Assembly (NCBI GenBank): GCA_016840645.1
Contig: JAEORY010000156.1
Span: forward strand, 1-8,434
Reading direction: 5' to 3'
DNA from: Candidatus Borrarchaeota archaeon
Lineage (GTDB): Archaea; Asgardarchaeota; Sifarchaeia; Borrarchaeales; Borrarchaeaceae
Length of the DNA stretch: 8,434 bases
In this document: one piece after another, positions 1-6,540 of the stretch
Numbering within the stretch: position 1 is the first letter of the stretch
Layout: every line of letters starts with the position of its first letter
Position numbers and translations under genes: made by a program
The notes under the pieces: model-generated
The model's database searches: none
Told to the model about the DNA's origin: nothing
The model's input: only the letters and a program-made list of their open reading frames with translations

Positions 1-904
1 TTACTAACTGTTTTTCAGTCATTGGGGTAAATTTAAGGAGCCCATGAGCGACTGCAGGATATTTTGGTGGTTCAAGAGTACCATCGGCTCTGATTTTTGT
101 ATCGCCATACAGTTTGCGACCTTGAAATTTGACTGTAGCTTTCATTAAAAAGTCGATGATGTAGGGAATAAACAAGATAACAAGGTAGAAAGTAAGTTGA
201 GAAACGAGGGCAACACACGCTAAAACGGTTCCTATTGTTAATGTAAGGGTATCTCCAGGAAAGGTCTTGCTAGGGTACCAGTTATAAAAAATGAAGCCAA
301 TTAATGCACCAGTGAATGGCATCAAGAGCGTTAAAAACGATACTCGTCCGGATATTGTGAGAATTGCGGCTAGTGCTGCAGATGTGATGATTCCAAGGCC
401 AGTCTCAAGACCATTGAATCCAGCAAGCATGTTAGTTAAATTAGAAGAGACAACTACAGTGAATGCGATAAGGATGAGGAAAAGCCAGCCTATATCTAAG
501 GTTCCTAGAAAGGGTAATGTTAATTTTGTGTCATGGAGTACAAAGTAGAGCGGAATACTCGCAGCGGCACAAAAAATTGTTTTTTGCAGTTGCGAAATTG
601 TTTTTAAATCATCGAAAATGCCAATCAATGTAATCAAGGAAATTGTGAACAATATGGCAATTAATTGGAGTATATTTAGTAGATCGAAAAAGAAAATGGG
701 AATAAGAAGGCTTGCAAAAATTGCTATGACAGGAGCAATCCCCCCAAAAGTCGGTACCTCTGTTGGTTCATTCTTATGTACGTCTATACTGGTATATCCT
801 CTAGTAATTAGGAATCTATTTATATAAGGCGTGATTAAAAGAGTGAGCACAAACGCAACTGCGACTTCGCTGATTAGAATAGATACCAGCATAATAATCA
901 TCAT
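1..904 (-). CDS. Polyprenyl (dolichyl)-phosphate N-acetylglucosamine-1-phosphate transferase-like protein, glycosyltransferase family 4; 3' end beyond the window
   Basis: This is a polytopic membrane enzyme of the DPAGT1/WecA/MraY superfamily. By family knowledge it moves a HexNAc-1-phosphate from a UDP-sugar onto dolichyl phosphate, the first step of lipid-linked N-glycan assembly. 301 residues are visible and the C-terminus is cut off by the window edge. Reading in order, I see an N-terminal helix (about 3-25), the cytosolic motif with K44 and PTFGG 51-55, the catalytic acidic pair in GIFDDL 95-100, NMLAGFNGLE 158-167 (close to the eukaryotic NILAGINGLE), and PSKTFPGDT 211-219. A late loop around 262-280 resembles the DPAGT1 loop between its last helices. 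NGLE in place of the MraY DGLDGLA signature argues for a glycan enzyme, not a murein one. The start is ATG at 904, and ATG 901 is equally possible. A weak AGGA lies 5 bases upstream of the first, and an in-frame TAA precedes it at about 935-937. It follows the reductase gene on the same strand after 150 bases. The exact sugar is inferred, not seen. Confidence 0.88.
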   Translation of the reverse strand, partial: MMIIMLVSILISEVAVAFVLTLLITPYINRFLITRGYTSIDVHKNEPTEVPTFGGIAPVIAIFASLLIPIFFFDLLNILQLIAILFTISLITLIGIFDDLKTISQLQKTIFCAAASIPLYFVLHDTKLTLPFLGTLDIGWLFLILIAFTVVVSSNLTNMLAGFNGLETGLGIITSAALAAILTISGRVSFLTLLMPFTGALIGFIFYNWYPSKTFPGDTLTLTIGTVLACVALVSQLTFYLVILFIPYIIDFLMKATVKFQGRKLYGDTKIRADGTLEPPKYPAVAHGLLKFTPMTEKQLV

Positions 905-1054
905 TAAAGTCCTATAAAATGAACAAATGGTTTATTTTTCTAGAATTTACATTAAAAGACTTTGATGCAGTAATCATTCATGCCTTTAAGATTCTTTCGA
1001 TACCTTCTCAATATGTTTAATCACTTATTAGGAGCTTAATAGTTATTCTTTTCG
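905..1054. other. 150-base spacer between the transferase and reductase genes
   Basis: No coding frame, RNA gene or convincing hairpin was found here. Read on the minus strand, an A-rich stretch with the core AAAAATAAA (929-941) lies about 25-37 bases before the transferase ATG and could be a poor TATA element. I see no run of T that would clearly terminate the upstream reductase transcript, so read-through from that gene is equally plausible. Confidence 0.3.
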
Positions 1055-2269
1055 CTAAGATGAAAAACTGAAGTATGATTTCATCATATCAAAAAACAAA
1101 CGAGAAAGTGACGGTTGAATTAAAAAGGATTTTATTGCTATTGGCCAAAGGTATTTTAAGTCTGTTCTTAAAGCCCTTTCAATCCTTTTATCAGATCTAT
1201 TCATTGAAAGGAGAATTACGTCAAGTTCTAGATCATTCATCCTTTCAAATAGTTCCTTTCTTAATATCCATTTCCACCGGATTTCCTTTTGAGTTAATGA
1301 CATTTTAGCGATTTTTTCGTACTTTTCTAATTTCTTCAAATAATCTAGCTTTTCATTTACTGTTGATAGTGCATCTTCGATGATTTTTACAGCAACTTCA
1401 GCAGATCTCATAGACGGTGCCATCCCAAAACCTAGGGTGGGATCCTGAAATCCTCCTGCCTCACCTATAAATAAAAGGTTTTTATAAACGAGAGTCTGCG
1501 TTCCAGCACCACAAGTTACAATACCTGAAAACGTGCTAATTTGTTTCCCGCCTTTAGCAATCGATTGAAAAAATTTCAATGTCCTTTGAAAATAGTGTGC
1601 TAAATTTAATTCCAAGTGTTTAGGACGTGCAGACACTGCAACAGTAGCAGTTTCATCTGAATGGCCTATAATGTAACTATAGCCCATGGGAGCAATTTTC
1701 TGAGAAAAGGCTCCGTGGATCTCCATTGGCTCTATATCGATGTTTTCCATAACCGCCCCATAACCGATCCCCTTTGGCTCAAGCACATCGACTCCAAGTA
1801 TTCTTCTTGTGCGACTACTAGCTCCATCTGCAGCTAGTATACAACGGGCTTTATACTTCGCACCACCAGATGTTGTAATTTCATTTATTGTTTTGCCAAA
1901 GCCTAATTTTCGAACCTCTGAAGATGTTCTTATGTTAGCGCCTGCCTTAAGAGCTAATTTATGCAGGAATGTATCAATTGAATGCTCTGCGCCTCTATAA
2001 TGTAAATATAAAATCGGTTTTTCGAAGCGAAAAGGAATTACTGACTGACTTGGAGTCCATAAAAGGGCTTTTTTAACTTTATATTTCAAAGGTACACGAA
2101 TAGGAAGGGTAGGAATTTCAAATGCGGGAAATCCTTGCATTTGAAGTTTATTGTGAGCACCTAAGTTCGTATTCTTCTCAAGAACGACTACGTTAAAGCC
2201 CTTTTTACTTAGAAGCGTTGCTGCAGTGAGCCCTGCGATTCCTCCACCGATGATTGCTACATCATACAA
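1055..2269 (-). CDS. Geranylgeranyl reductase-family FAD-dependent oxidoreductase (NAD(P)/FAD-dependent)
   Basis: This 404-residue flavoprotein has the fold of the geranylgeranyl reductase/p-hydroxybenzoate hydroxylase group. Members in archaea saturate the isoprenoid chains of membrane lipids or of dolichyl phosphate. Visible motifs are the N-terminal Rossmann GGGIAG (8-13) followed by the ribose-binding E31, AADGASSRTRR (146-156, the DG motif), and GEAGGFQDPTLGFGM (269-283, the second FAD-phosphate motif, where the family usually has GDAAG). The C-terminal third is helical and basic. The CGG-type cysteine motif expected after the Rossmann segment is absent (the region reads QMQGFPAFEIP, 43-53). 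The usual YxWxFP segment is replaced by GYSYIIG (196-202), so substrate and activity are uncertain. The start is TTG: an in-frame TAA lies five codons upstream (2282-2284), no ATG precedes the Rossmann motif, and a good ribosome binding site sits 8 bases away. It lies between the ABC permease and the GlcNAc-1-phosphate transferase genes. I am sure of the flavoprotein family and less sure of the isoprenoid substrate. Confidence 0.85.
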   Translation of the reverse strand: MYDVAIIGGGIAGLTAATLLSKKGFNVVVLEKNTNLGAHNKLQMQGFPAFEIPTLPIRVPLKYKVKKALLWTPSQSVIPFRFEKPILYLHYRGAEHSIDTFLHKLALKAGANIRTSSEVRKLGFGKTINEITTSGGAKYKARCILAADGASSRTRRILGVDVLEPKGIGYGAVMENIDIEPMEIHGAFSQKIAPMGYSYIIGHSDETATVAVSARPKHLELNLAHYFQRTLKFFQSIAKGGKQISTFSGIVTCGAGTQTLVYKNLLFIGEAGGFQDPTLGFGMAPSMRSAEVAVKIIEDALSTVNEKLDYLKKLEKYEKIAKMSLTQKEIRWKWILRKELFERMNDLELDVILLSMNRSDKRIERALRTDLKYLWPIAIKSFLIQPSLSRLFFDMMKSYFSFSS

Positions 2270-2272
2270 TAA

Positions 2273-2283
2273 GATCGCCCTTT
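2273..2283 (-). promoter_or_regulatory. Ribosome binding site supporting a TTG start
   Basis: On the minus strand AAAGGGCGATC stands directly before the oxidoreductase gene. GGG ends 8 bases before the TTG at 2269. GGCGATC differs by one base from GGTGATC, the complement of the conserved 3' end of 16S rRNA. This site supports TTG as initiator, and no ATG alternative exists ahead of the FAD-binding motif. Confidence 0.6.
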
Positions 2284-2300
2284 AACATTAATGAAATAGA

Positions 2301-2309
2301 TATTTTAAA
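2301..2309 (-). promoter_or_regulatory. Possible TATA box for the FAD oxidoreductase gene
   Basis: The minus strand reads TTTAAAATA here, centred about 36 bases before the TTG start, inside the 105-base gap after the ABC permease. At the usual archaeal distance of 25-27 bases, transcription would start near 2278-2280. That would clip the ribosome binding site, so either the start lies slightly upstream or this is only AT-rich sequence. Confidence 0.3.
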
Positions 2310-2374
2310 GATAATTGCTCCAAGTTTGTTTGAAGACGCCAGAATAGGGTTGTTTATGGGAGAAGGGGTTAATT

Positions 2375-3118
2375 TCAAAGATTTTCTAATTCTCTTTTTT
2401 CGAAAAATAGTATTGCGACTCCTAAGAAGACTACAGCATAGATCAATGCTCCAACAATTGAAATGATTATTTCTTGAGGGGTCATCGGGATTAGAGTCCC
2501 TAAATCAGTAACATAGAAGAAAGGGCTAGAATATGCTACAATTGGCGCAAATGAGGCGCCAACGGAGAGCAAGATTAATAGGAGAAAGATTACAAAAGAT
2601 GCAACTGCTGTTGGAACCATTTTGAGAAAATAACTTGAAACAAGAACTGTCAAAGAAATCATGATGAATGCTGTGAGAACACTCGAAGCAAATGCCCTGA
2701 AGAGTAGGACTACGTTGTAATGGTTTCCGCTAAGAGCAAAGAAAATGATGTCTGCAAAAATAAGGGAAATTATAGTTATCAAAGCATAGATTAAAACTAA
2801 CGATACTGACTTCCCAATAATTATGGTGCGACGAGGAATTGCTCTCAAAACGAGTGCCATCAATGTTTTGTTTTCATAATCTTCTGAAATCACACTCAGT
2901 CCGATGAAAATACCAAGATAATAAGCAAGGGCTTGAGGTATAAAAAGTCTTAAGGGATCATCAATTTCTACTAAAATGCCAGCAAGTGATGTTATCGCCA
3001 CAACGAAGCTAATAATAAGGAAAAATCTGATTTTCTGTGCGTATAATTGAAATTCTGTGCGTATGACTGTAAAAGTCGTCATAGTGCGTTTCATACTCCT
3101 TATTTTCAATTCATGCAT
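2375..3118 (-). CDS. ABC-2-type transporter permease
   Basis: This 247-residue integral membrane protein is the likely channel-forming partner of the ATPase encoded immediately upstream. Six hydrophobic segments are visible at roughly 31-50, 60-77, 103-128, 139-163, 168-188 and 218-239. The stretch 77-103 (ISEDYENKTL, then AIPRRTIIIGK) is the typical ABC-2 coupling region between helices 2 and 3, with an acidic E/D-x-E element and the PR...GK pattern. There is no substrate-binding domain and no signal peptide, as expected for an exporter. The substrate cannot be told. The start is doubtful. ATG 3118 begins 3 bases after the ATPase stop and has no ribosome binding site of its own, which fits translational coupling. 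An internal AAGGAG (3096-3101) lies 1 base before Met9 and 13 before Met13, which is badly spaced for either. Met13 would still leave all six helices intact. Confidence 0.88.
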   Translation of the reverse strand: MHELKIRSMKRTMTTFTVIRTEFQLYAQKIRFFLIISFVVAITSLAGILVEIDDPLRLFIPQALAYYLGIFIGLSVISEDYENKTLMALVLRAIPRRTIIIGKSVSLVLIYALITIISLIFADIIFFALSGNHYNVVLLFRAFASSVLTAFIMISLTVLVSSYFLKMVPTAVASFVIFLLLILLSVGASFAPIVAYSSPFFYVTDLGTLIPMTPQEIIISIVGALIYAVVFLGVAILFFEKRELENL

Positions 3119-3121
3119 TAT

Positions 3122-3841
3122 TCAGCTAGAACCGCTCATATAATCTAGCAACATTTCTTCAAGTTTAGTTTCTTCTTTTGTAGCGAGATTATCCATATTT
3201 TCTTCTATTACAAGAATTCCGTCTCGTAATACACCAAATCTATCGCACAACTGAATAACTTCACTTAGAATATGAGTGCTAAAAAAGACCGTTACGCCCT
3301 TTTCCTTATTTAACGTTTTTAATAATGTGTGAATCTCTCTTCTGGCTATTGGATCAAGACCTGAAGTCGCCTCATCTAATATTAGGACTTTAGGACTTTT
3401 TAGCAAGGATTGTGCAATACCAAATCGCCTATTTAGTCCCCTTGAAAGAGTACCTACTTTTGAGAGTTTGTACTTTGATAAATCTGTTAGTTCTATTACC
3501 TCCAAAACACTATCTTCCAAATTTTCTTTGATTCCATCCAACTGTCCAATATACATAAGAGCCCGAAAAACAGAAAGAGAAGGATAAAACTTGAACTCCT
3601 CGGGCAATACTCCAGTTATACGTCTGATTGACAGAGATTCTTTTACAATATCAAAACCCGAAATCGCACCAAAACCACTTGTGGGTCTTATCAGTCCTGT
3701 AAGCATGCGTATCGTTGTGGTTTTGCCAGCTCCATTCTGACCTAAGAACCCATAAATTGATGCCTCAGGGACGGATAAATTTATTTCCTTTACTGCCGTT
3801 TGATCTCCAAACTTTTTAGTGAGGTTCTGCGTTTCTATCAT
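3122..3841 (-). CDS. ABC transporter ATP-binding protein (ABC-2/DrrA-CcmA type)
   Basis: This 239-residue cytosolic ATPase powers the permease encoded 3 bases downstream. Motifs run in the expected order: A-loop aromatic F11, Walker A GQNGAGKT (34-41), a Q-loop region reading GVLPEEF (77-83, the PEE form usual in ABC-2 exporters), signature LSRGL (132-136, where the common form is LSGGQ), Walker B VLILDE (152-157), D-loop SGLD (160-163) and H-loop H190. The full length of one nucleotide-binding domain is present with a short C-terminal tail, so the working transporter is probably two ATPases with two permeases. ATG 3841 has only a weak purine stretch (AGAGAT) 8 bases upstream, and the gene begins 32 bases after the membrane-protein stop. 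The three genes probably share one transcript. The exported compound is unknown; a drug, lipid or peptide is possible by family. Confidence 0.93.
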   Translation of the reverse strand: MIETQNLTKKFGDQTAVKEINLSVPEASIYGFLGQNGAGKTTTIRMLTGLIRPTSGFGAISGFDIVKESLSIRRITGVLPEEFKFYPSLSVFRALMYIGQLDGIKENLEDSVLEVIELTDLSKYKLSKVGTLSRGLNRRFGIAQSLLKSPKVLILDEATSGLDPIARREIHTLLKTLNKEKGVTVFFSTHILSEVIQLCDRFGVLRDGILVIEENMDNLATKEETKLEEMLLDYMSGSS

Positions 3842-3873
3842 TTTTAATCTCTAGATGCATATGAAGGATCATA

Positions 3874-4515
3874 TTATTTTAGATTTTTGTAAAGAGACTT
3901 GAAATAGTCCAATTTTCTTTTAAAAAAGCGAAATTTGAACAATCTTTCTTTCTCGGGAAGTTGAGCGCGCAATATGAAAAAAGCAATGCTTAGTGAAATT
4001 GCGGATATTATTCGACCAAAGAACCACTCGGGTGCACCATTTGCATACAGATCCCCAAAATCTCTAAAACCCATCAAATCATGAGTAAAAAACCAATAGT
4101 GTTCAGTAATCACGGGTATAAAATATGCCATTGAAGTAGTTAAAAGAGCAATCTGTATACTTTTCCATAAACCAACTTCTCTAAAGAACAACATTGGGAT
4201 TACAAATATGCAAAAAACACCAAGAAAATTATCGGTCAGAAATGAATTAACAGCATCCCATGTTAAAAACTGAAGCAACTGCAGAATAACAGGGACAGGG
4301 ATATCTTTACCACTTTTTGCATATGTTTCTGTCAAAAGGATTGTTGCAGTGAAACAAATAGCTAAAACTAATAGTAAAAATGTTAAGATCAAATTGAAAC
4401 GGCCTTTGATCCATTCTATTTTTTTTACTTTGTCAGTCTTTTGGCTCGTGATCTCTATAAAAACCATTAAAACAATTGTCAAAATACTAGTCACAAGTTC
4501 CCAATGCCAAAACAT
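3874..4515 (-). CDS. Multi-pass membrane protein of unknown function, first gene of the ABC transporter operon
   Basis: I do not recognise this 213-residue protein. About five hydrophobic segments can be seen (roughly 7-22, 41-62, 97-112, 121-138 and 168-183). They are separated by a basic loop (26-39, many K), a W/F/H-rich loop after the fourth segment (138-166, containing HYWFFTHD) and a strongly basic tail (189-213, with FKFRFFKRK). By the positive-inside rule the tail and the first loop should face the cytoplasm. The start is ATG 4515: a ribosome binding site AGAGGT ends 6 bases before it, whereas the TTG two codons earlier would abut that site with no spacing. It is the first gene of the minus-strand group, 32 bases ahead of the ABC ATPase. 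It could be an accessory subunit or immunity/assembly factor of the transporter, but this rests only on position. Confidence 0.72.
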   Translation of the reverse strand: MFWHWELVTSILTIVLMVFIEITSQKTDKVKKIEWIKGRFNLILTFLLLVLAICFTATILLTETYAKSGKDIPVPVILQLLQFLTWDAVNSFLTDNFLGVFCIFVIPMLFFREVGLWKSIQIALLTTSMAYFIPVITEHYWFFTHDLMGFRDFGDLYANGAPEWFFGRIISAISLSIAFFILRAQLPEKERLFKFRFFKRKLDYFKSLYKNLK

Positions 4516-4521
4516 TTTCAA

Positions 4522-4527
4522 ACCTCT
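4522..4527 (-). promoter_or_regulatory. Ribosome binding site that fixes the membrane-protein start
   Basis: The minus strand reads AGAGGT, with six bases (TTGAAA) between it and ATG 4515. This is ideal spacing for that ATG and impossible for the TTG at 4521, so the shorter 213-residue product is preferred. Confidence 0.6.
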
Positions 4528-4598
4528 TTGATTGTTTCATTAACAGTTAGTTGGCGAAAAGACCTCCCCTCAACTTATAGAGAGATGACTCGATGTAG

Positions 4599-4607
4599 AT
4601 ATTTAAA
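4599..4607 (-). promoter_or_regulatory. Probable TATA box of the leftward ABC operon
   Basis: The minus strand reads TTTAAATAT, a close match to the archaeal TATA element. Transcription at the usual 25-27 bases downstream would begin near 4577 and give a leader of about 60 bases before ATG 4515. A second, weaker candidate, CTATAAG (4574-4580), would give a leader of about 37 bases. Because the motif is nearly symmetrical (ATATTTAAA on the other strand), it might also serve rightward transcription. Confidence 0.4.
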
Positions 4608-4713
4608 CTCAATGATCTATACTAAAGTGATAAACCGCACTTACAAATATTGTTATATCCCACCACACAACAGGCGACGATTTTCTCTACTCAGTTATAC
4701 CATAATCAATCTC

Positions 4714-4720
4714 AATATAT
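4714..4720 (+). promoter_or_regulatory. Probable TATA box of gltX
   Basis: AATATAT lies about 26 bases before position 4743, so a transcript starting there would carry a short leader of about 11 bases that just contains the ribosome binding site at 4746-4751. Spacing to both the expected start of transcription and the start codon is what is usual in archaea. Confidence 0.45.
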
Positions 4721-4745
4721 CAAATCATTTCTAAAGACTACATAG

Positions 4746-4751
4746 AAGGAG
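4746..4751 (+). promoter_or_regulatory. Ribosome binding site of gltX, favouring the second ATG
   Basis: AAGGAG precedes two consecutive ATG codons. It is 2 bases from ATG 4754 and 5 bases from ATG 4757. The second has the more usual spacing, so the protein may begin one residue later than annotated. Confidence 0.65.
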
Positions 4752-4753
4752 TT

Positions 4754-6484
4754 ATGATGGAAATTCAGACTTTAATTAGAAAATATGTTCTCCTTAACGC
4801 ACTAAAGTATAATGGACAAGCAAAACTTGGTCCTTCAATTGCAGCCTTATTTGCAGAAAATCCAGAATTGACATCTAAGGCAAAAGAAATCAAAAACATC
4901 ACCATGGCGGTTGTTGAAGATATAAATCGCCTTTCACCAGACGAACAAAAGAGAGAAATAGAAAAGAATTATCCGGAACTTCTCGAAACTAAAGAAGAGG
5001 AGAAAGAGAAGATCAAACTTCCACCATTGCCTAATGCTGAAAAATACAATTTAATAGTTACACGATTCGCTCCTGCTCCAAGTGGTGCACTTCACATTAG
5101 TCATCTATTACGAGCTCTTTACCTAAGTTATAGTTATGCGGAAATCTACAATGGTAAATTTATTCTGCGCTATGAGGACACCGATCCAAATCGGATCGAT
5201 CCAAAATTTTATGATTGGATCGCAGAAGATCTCAAAGCAGTTGAGATGATATGGGATGAGATAATTTTCGAATCTGATCACTTTGATCTTTATCTCGAAA
5301 AAGCTGAAGAATTACTCCAAAAAGGGAGAATATATGTCGATACTTGCACTCAGGAGGAATTCAGAAAATACAAAACAGAAATGAAAAACTGCCCTCATAG
5401 ATTGTTGAGTGAAGAAGAACAAATTGAAAGATGGAGGAAAATGCTTGACGGTACTTTCGCCGAAGGAGAAGCAGTCGTTCGATTGAAGACAAGGATGGAC
5501 GACAAGAATCCAGTATTACGTGATCCGCCTCTCCTGAGAATAATTGACACCCCACATCCTCGAACTGGCACTAAATATAGAGTATATCCGCTCTATAATT
5601 ATGCAAACACAATAGAGGATCATTTTTCAAAAATAACTCATGTTCTGCGTGCCAAGGAACATGAACACAACGCTACAATTCAAGAAATACTTTATGAGGA
5701 TTTTGGATGGAATCCACCAGAAGCAATACAATTTGGAATGGTTTATTTACCTGAGCCTTTAGGAAAGATCCATAAAAGACAAATCCGGCAATGGTTAAAG
5801 GAAGGAAAAATATCTGGATGGGATGACATCCGTTTACCAACGATAAGAGCATTTCTACGACGTGGATTTCAACCAGATGCTTTTAAAGGGCTTGCTATTG
5901 CCACAGGTCTGAGCAAGACAGATATTCGTCTTAGTCTTGATACTCTATATGCTTTCAACAGAAAAATAATCGACCCCATTGCCAATCGTTACTTCTTTGT
6001 GGATCCTGTTGAAGTCATTGTTGAAAATGTGCCTAAAACAATTGACCTTGCACTAATACCTCTACATCCTGAATTTCCCGAAAGAGGCAATAGAGAGTTA
6101 AAAGTAGCCAGATTTGATAAAAAAATGAAGATTTATCTTGATAAATACGATGTACAACAATTTGCTGAACAAGAATTGCTCAGGTTAAAAGATTTATTGA
6201 ACATAACAATTGAAAAAAATGGTGATGGTCTTATAACGAGTTTTCATAGCAAAGAAGTCGACATTATATTGAAAGAGAAACGAAAAATAATTCATTGGTT
6301 ACCTGTTTCTGAAAACCTGATAAAAACGCGAATTATTATGCCTGATGGCTCAATACGAGCAGGGATTAGTGAATCTACTACAAAAATACTTGAACCAGGT
6401 GATATTATACAATTTGAGCGAATTGGATTCGGACGTGTGGATCAAATTGGAACTGAGTTAGTAGTATGGTTCGCCCACAAATGA
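4754..6484 (+). CDS. gltX: Glutamyl-tRNA synthetase, archaeal type (class I), with altered HIGH and KMSKS motifs
   Basis: The enzyme charges tRNA-Glu with glutamate. Archaeal forms often also mischarge tRNA-Gln for later amidation. The 576-residue length is normal. An N-terminal helical extension (1-95) precedes the Rossmann catalytic core, which starts at RFAPAPSGALHISH (104-117). The HIGH box reads HISH (114-117). ILRYEDTDPNRID (137-149) is a strong family motif. An insert carries WRKMLDGTFAEGEAVVRLKT (227-246), then PHPRTGTKYRVYPLYNYAN (267-285), ITHVLRAKEHEHN (294-306), the KMSKS-equivalent KIHKR (338-342) and GWDDIRLPTIRAFLRRG (355-371). The C-terminal beta-barrel anticodon domain ends in FERIGFGRVD (554-563) and VWFAHK (571-576), which marks the archaeal/eukaryotic branch, not bacterial GltX. 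The gene is alone on the plus strand, divergent from the ABC operon and convergent with EF-2. The substitutions in both ATP-handling motifs are unusual but conserve the basic residues. A diverged paralog is possible. Confidence 0.93.
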   Translation: MMEIQTLIRKYVLLNALKYNGQAKLGPSIAALFAENPELTSKAKEIKNITMAVVEDINRLSPDEQKREIEKNYPELLETKEEEKEKIKLPPLPNAEKYNLIVTRFAPAPSGALHISHLLRALYLSYSYAEIYNGKFILRYEDTDPNRIDPKFYDWIAEDLKAVEMIWDEIIFESDHFDLYLEKAEELLQKGRIYVDTCTQEEFRKYKTEMKNCPHRLLSEEEQIERWRKMLDGTFAEGEAVVRLKTRMDDKNPVLRDPPLLRIIDTPHPRTGTKYRVYPLYNYANTIEDHFSKITHVLRAKEHEHNATIQEILYEDFGWNPPEAIQFGMVYLPEPLGKIHKRQIRQWLKEGKISGWDDIRLPTIRAFLRRGFQPDAFKGLAIATGLSKTDIRLSLDTLYAFNRKIIDPIANRYFFVDPVEVIVENVPKTIDLALIPLHPEFPERGNRELKVARFDKKMKIYLDKYDVQQFAEQELLRLKDLLNITIEKNGDGLITSFHSKEVDIILKEKRKIIHWLPVSENLIKTRIIMPDGSIRAGISESTTKILEPGDIIQFERIGFGRVDQIGTELVVWFAHK

Positions 6485-6529
6485 GTAGAACTAGATCATA
6501 CGGATTAGATCAACTCGAAAGTCATACTA

Positions 6530-6539
6530 TTTTGTTTTT
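6530..6539 (+). terminator. T-rich terminator of gltX
   Basis: TTTTGTTTTT lies 46-55 bases after the gltX stop with no strong hairpin before it, which is the intrinsic T-tract type of archaeal termination. It reaches the EF-2 stop codon, so the signal sits in the tight 56-base convergent gap. No comparable T-tract is visible for the EF-2 transcript, which may run antisense into the end of gltX. Confidence 0.45.
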
Positions 6540-6540
6540 A

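Noticed and set aside
291..827. Plus-strand open frames of 85 and 69 codons
   Set aside because: They lie antisense inside the sugar-phosphate transferase gene, whose minus-strand frame carries clear family motifs throughout. Their translations resemble no family.
1..904. MraY (murein precursor transferase)
   Set aside because: The sequence has NGLE and a DPAGT1-like late loop. It lacks the MraY DGLDGLA signature, and nothing else here points to peptidoglycan.
1075..2466. Plus-strand open frames at 1075-1308, 1809-2000 and 2254-2466
   Set aside because: The first two are antisense to the flavoprotein. The third spans the gap and the permease end. None has protein-like composition or a ribosome binding site worth noting.
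4580..4700. Box C/D guide RNA
   Set aside because: Partial C-box matches (GTGATAA, ATGATCT) occur, but no CTGA box follows at a sensible distance on the same strand, and no paired C'/D' set could be drawn.
4349..4734. Plus-strand open frames of 60 and 76 codons near the divergent region
   Set aside because: One is antisense to the membrane protein. The other crosses the promoter region, lacks a ribosome binding site and shows no recognisable domain.
5361..5555. Minus-strand 64-codon frame inside gltX
   Set aside because: It is antisense to a well-conserved stretch of the synthetase and has no features of its own.
6493..6513. Inverted GATC copies in the gltX to EF-2 gap
   Set aside because: GATC is itself a palindrome and the flanks do not pair beyond it, so no stable hairpin can be supported.
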